Notes under the pieces: model-generated
Told to the model about the DNA's origin: nothing
Seen by the model: the letters and a program-made list of their open reading frames with translations, nothing else
The model's database searches: none
In this document: positions 5,739 to 5,739 of the stretch, one piece after another
How positions within the stretch are numbered: position 1 is the stretch's first letter
Layout of the letters: every line of letters starts with the position of its first letter
Program-made: the position numbers and the translations under genes
From: Bacillota bacterium
GTDB lineage: Bacteria; Bacillota; Clostridia; Christensenellales; Borkfalkiaceae
DNA: 5,739 nt
NCBI GenBank assembly: GCA_023403375.1
Contig: JAEYEN010000087.1
Location: forward strand, 1-5,739
Reading direction: 5' to 3'

Positions 5739-5739
5739 T

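Overview
The window carries six protein genes, all read leftward on the minus strand, in two blocks separated by one 376-base noncoding region (3202-3577). No tRNA, rRNA, CRISPR array, transposase or attachment site was recognised.

Right block (5738 down to 3578) is a compact conserved operon: trmK (tRNA adenine-22 N1-methyltransferase), then a Nif3-like dinuclear-metal protein, then a COG1579-type coiled-coil protein ending in a zinc ribbon. The first two genes overlap by 8 bases and the next two are 12 bases apart. The block ends at a clear intrinsic terminator (3501-3547). It was probably entered from further upstream, because trmK begins 2 bases from the window edge and no promoter is visible for it.

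Left block (3201 down to beyond position 1) holds three consecutive GT4-type (GT-B fold) glycosyltransferases. Both junctions are 4-base ATGA stop/start overlaps, so they form one translationally coupled operon. The third gene runs off the left edge, leaving 261 codons without its C-terminus. The set looks like part of a surface polysaccharide (capsule, exopolysaccharide or cell-wall glycan) assembly locus, in which each enzyme would add one sugar to a lipid-linked repeat unit. Donors and acceptors cannot be read from the sequence. No polymerase, flippase or priming transferase is in view.

The noncoding region between the blocks contains, in minus-strand order, the terminator of the first operon, a very A/T-rich stretch with helically phased A-tracts, a plausible sigma-A-type promoter (TTGTAA, 16 bases, TATACT), and a leader of about 113 bases with a small hairpin and no good ribosome binding site next to the glycosyltransferase start.

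The trmK/Nif3 pairing, AGGAG-type ribosome binding sites, a U-tract terminator and A/T-rich intergenic DNA point to Bacillota. Coding sequence with frequent GCG, CGC and GTC codons would fit an uncultured gut-type Clostridia lineage, but that placement is inference. No wholly new system is evident. The most interesting parts are the promoter/leader region of the glycosyltransferase operon, the cysteine cluster in the middle glycosyltransferase, and the still poorly explained Nif3/zinc-ribbon pair.
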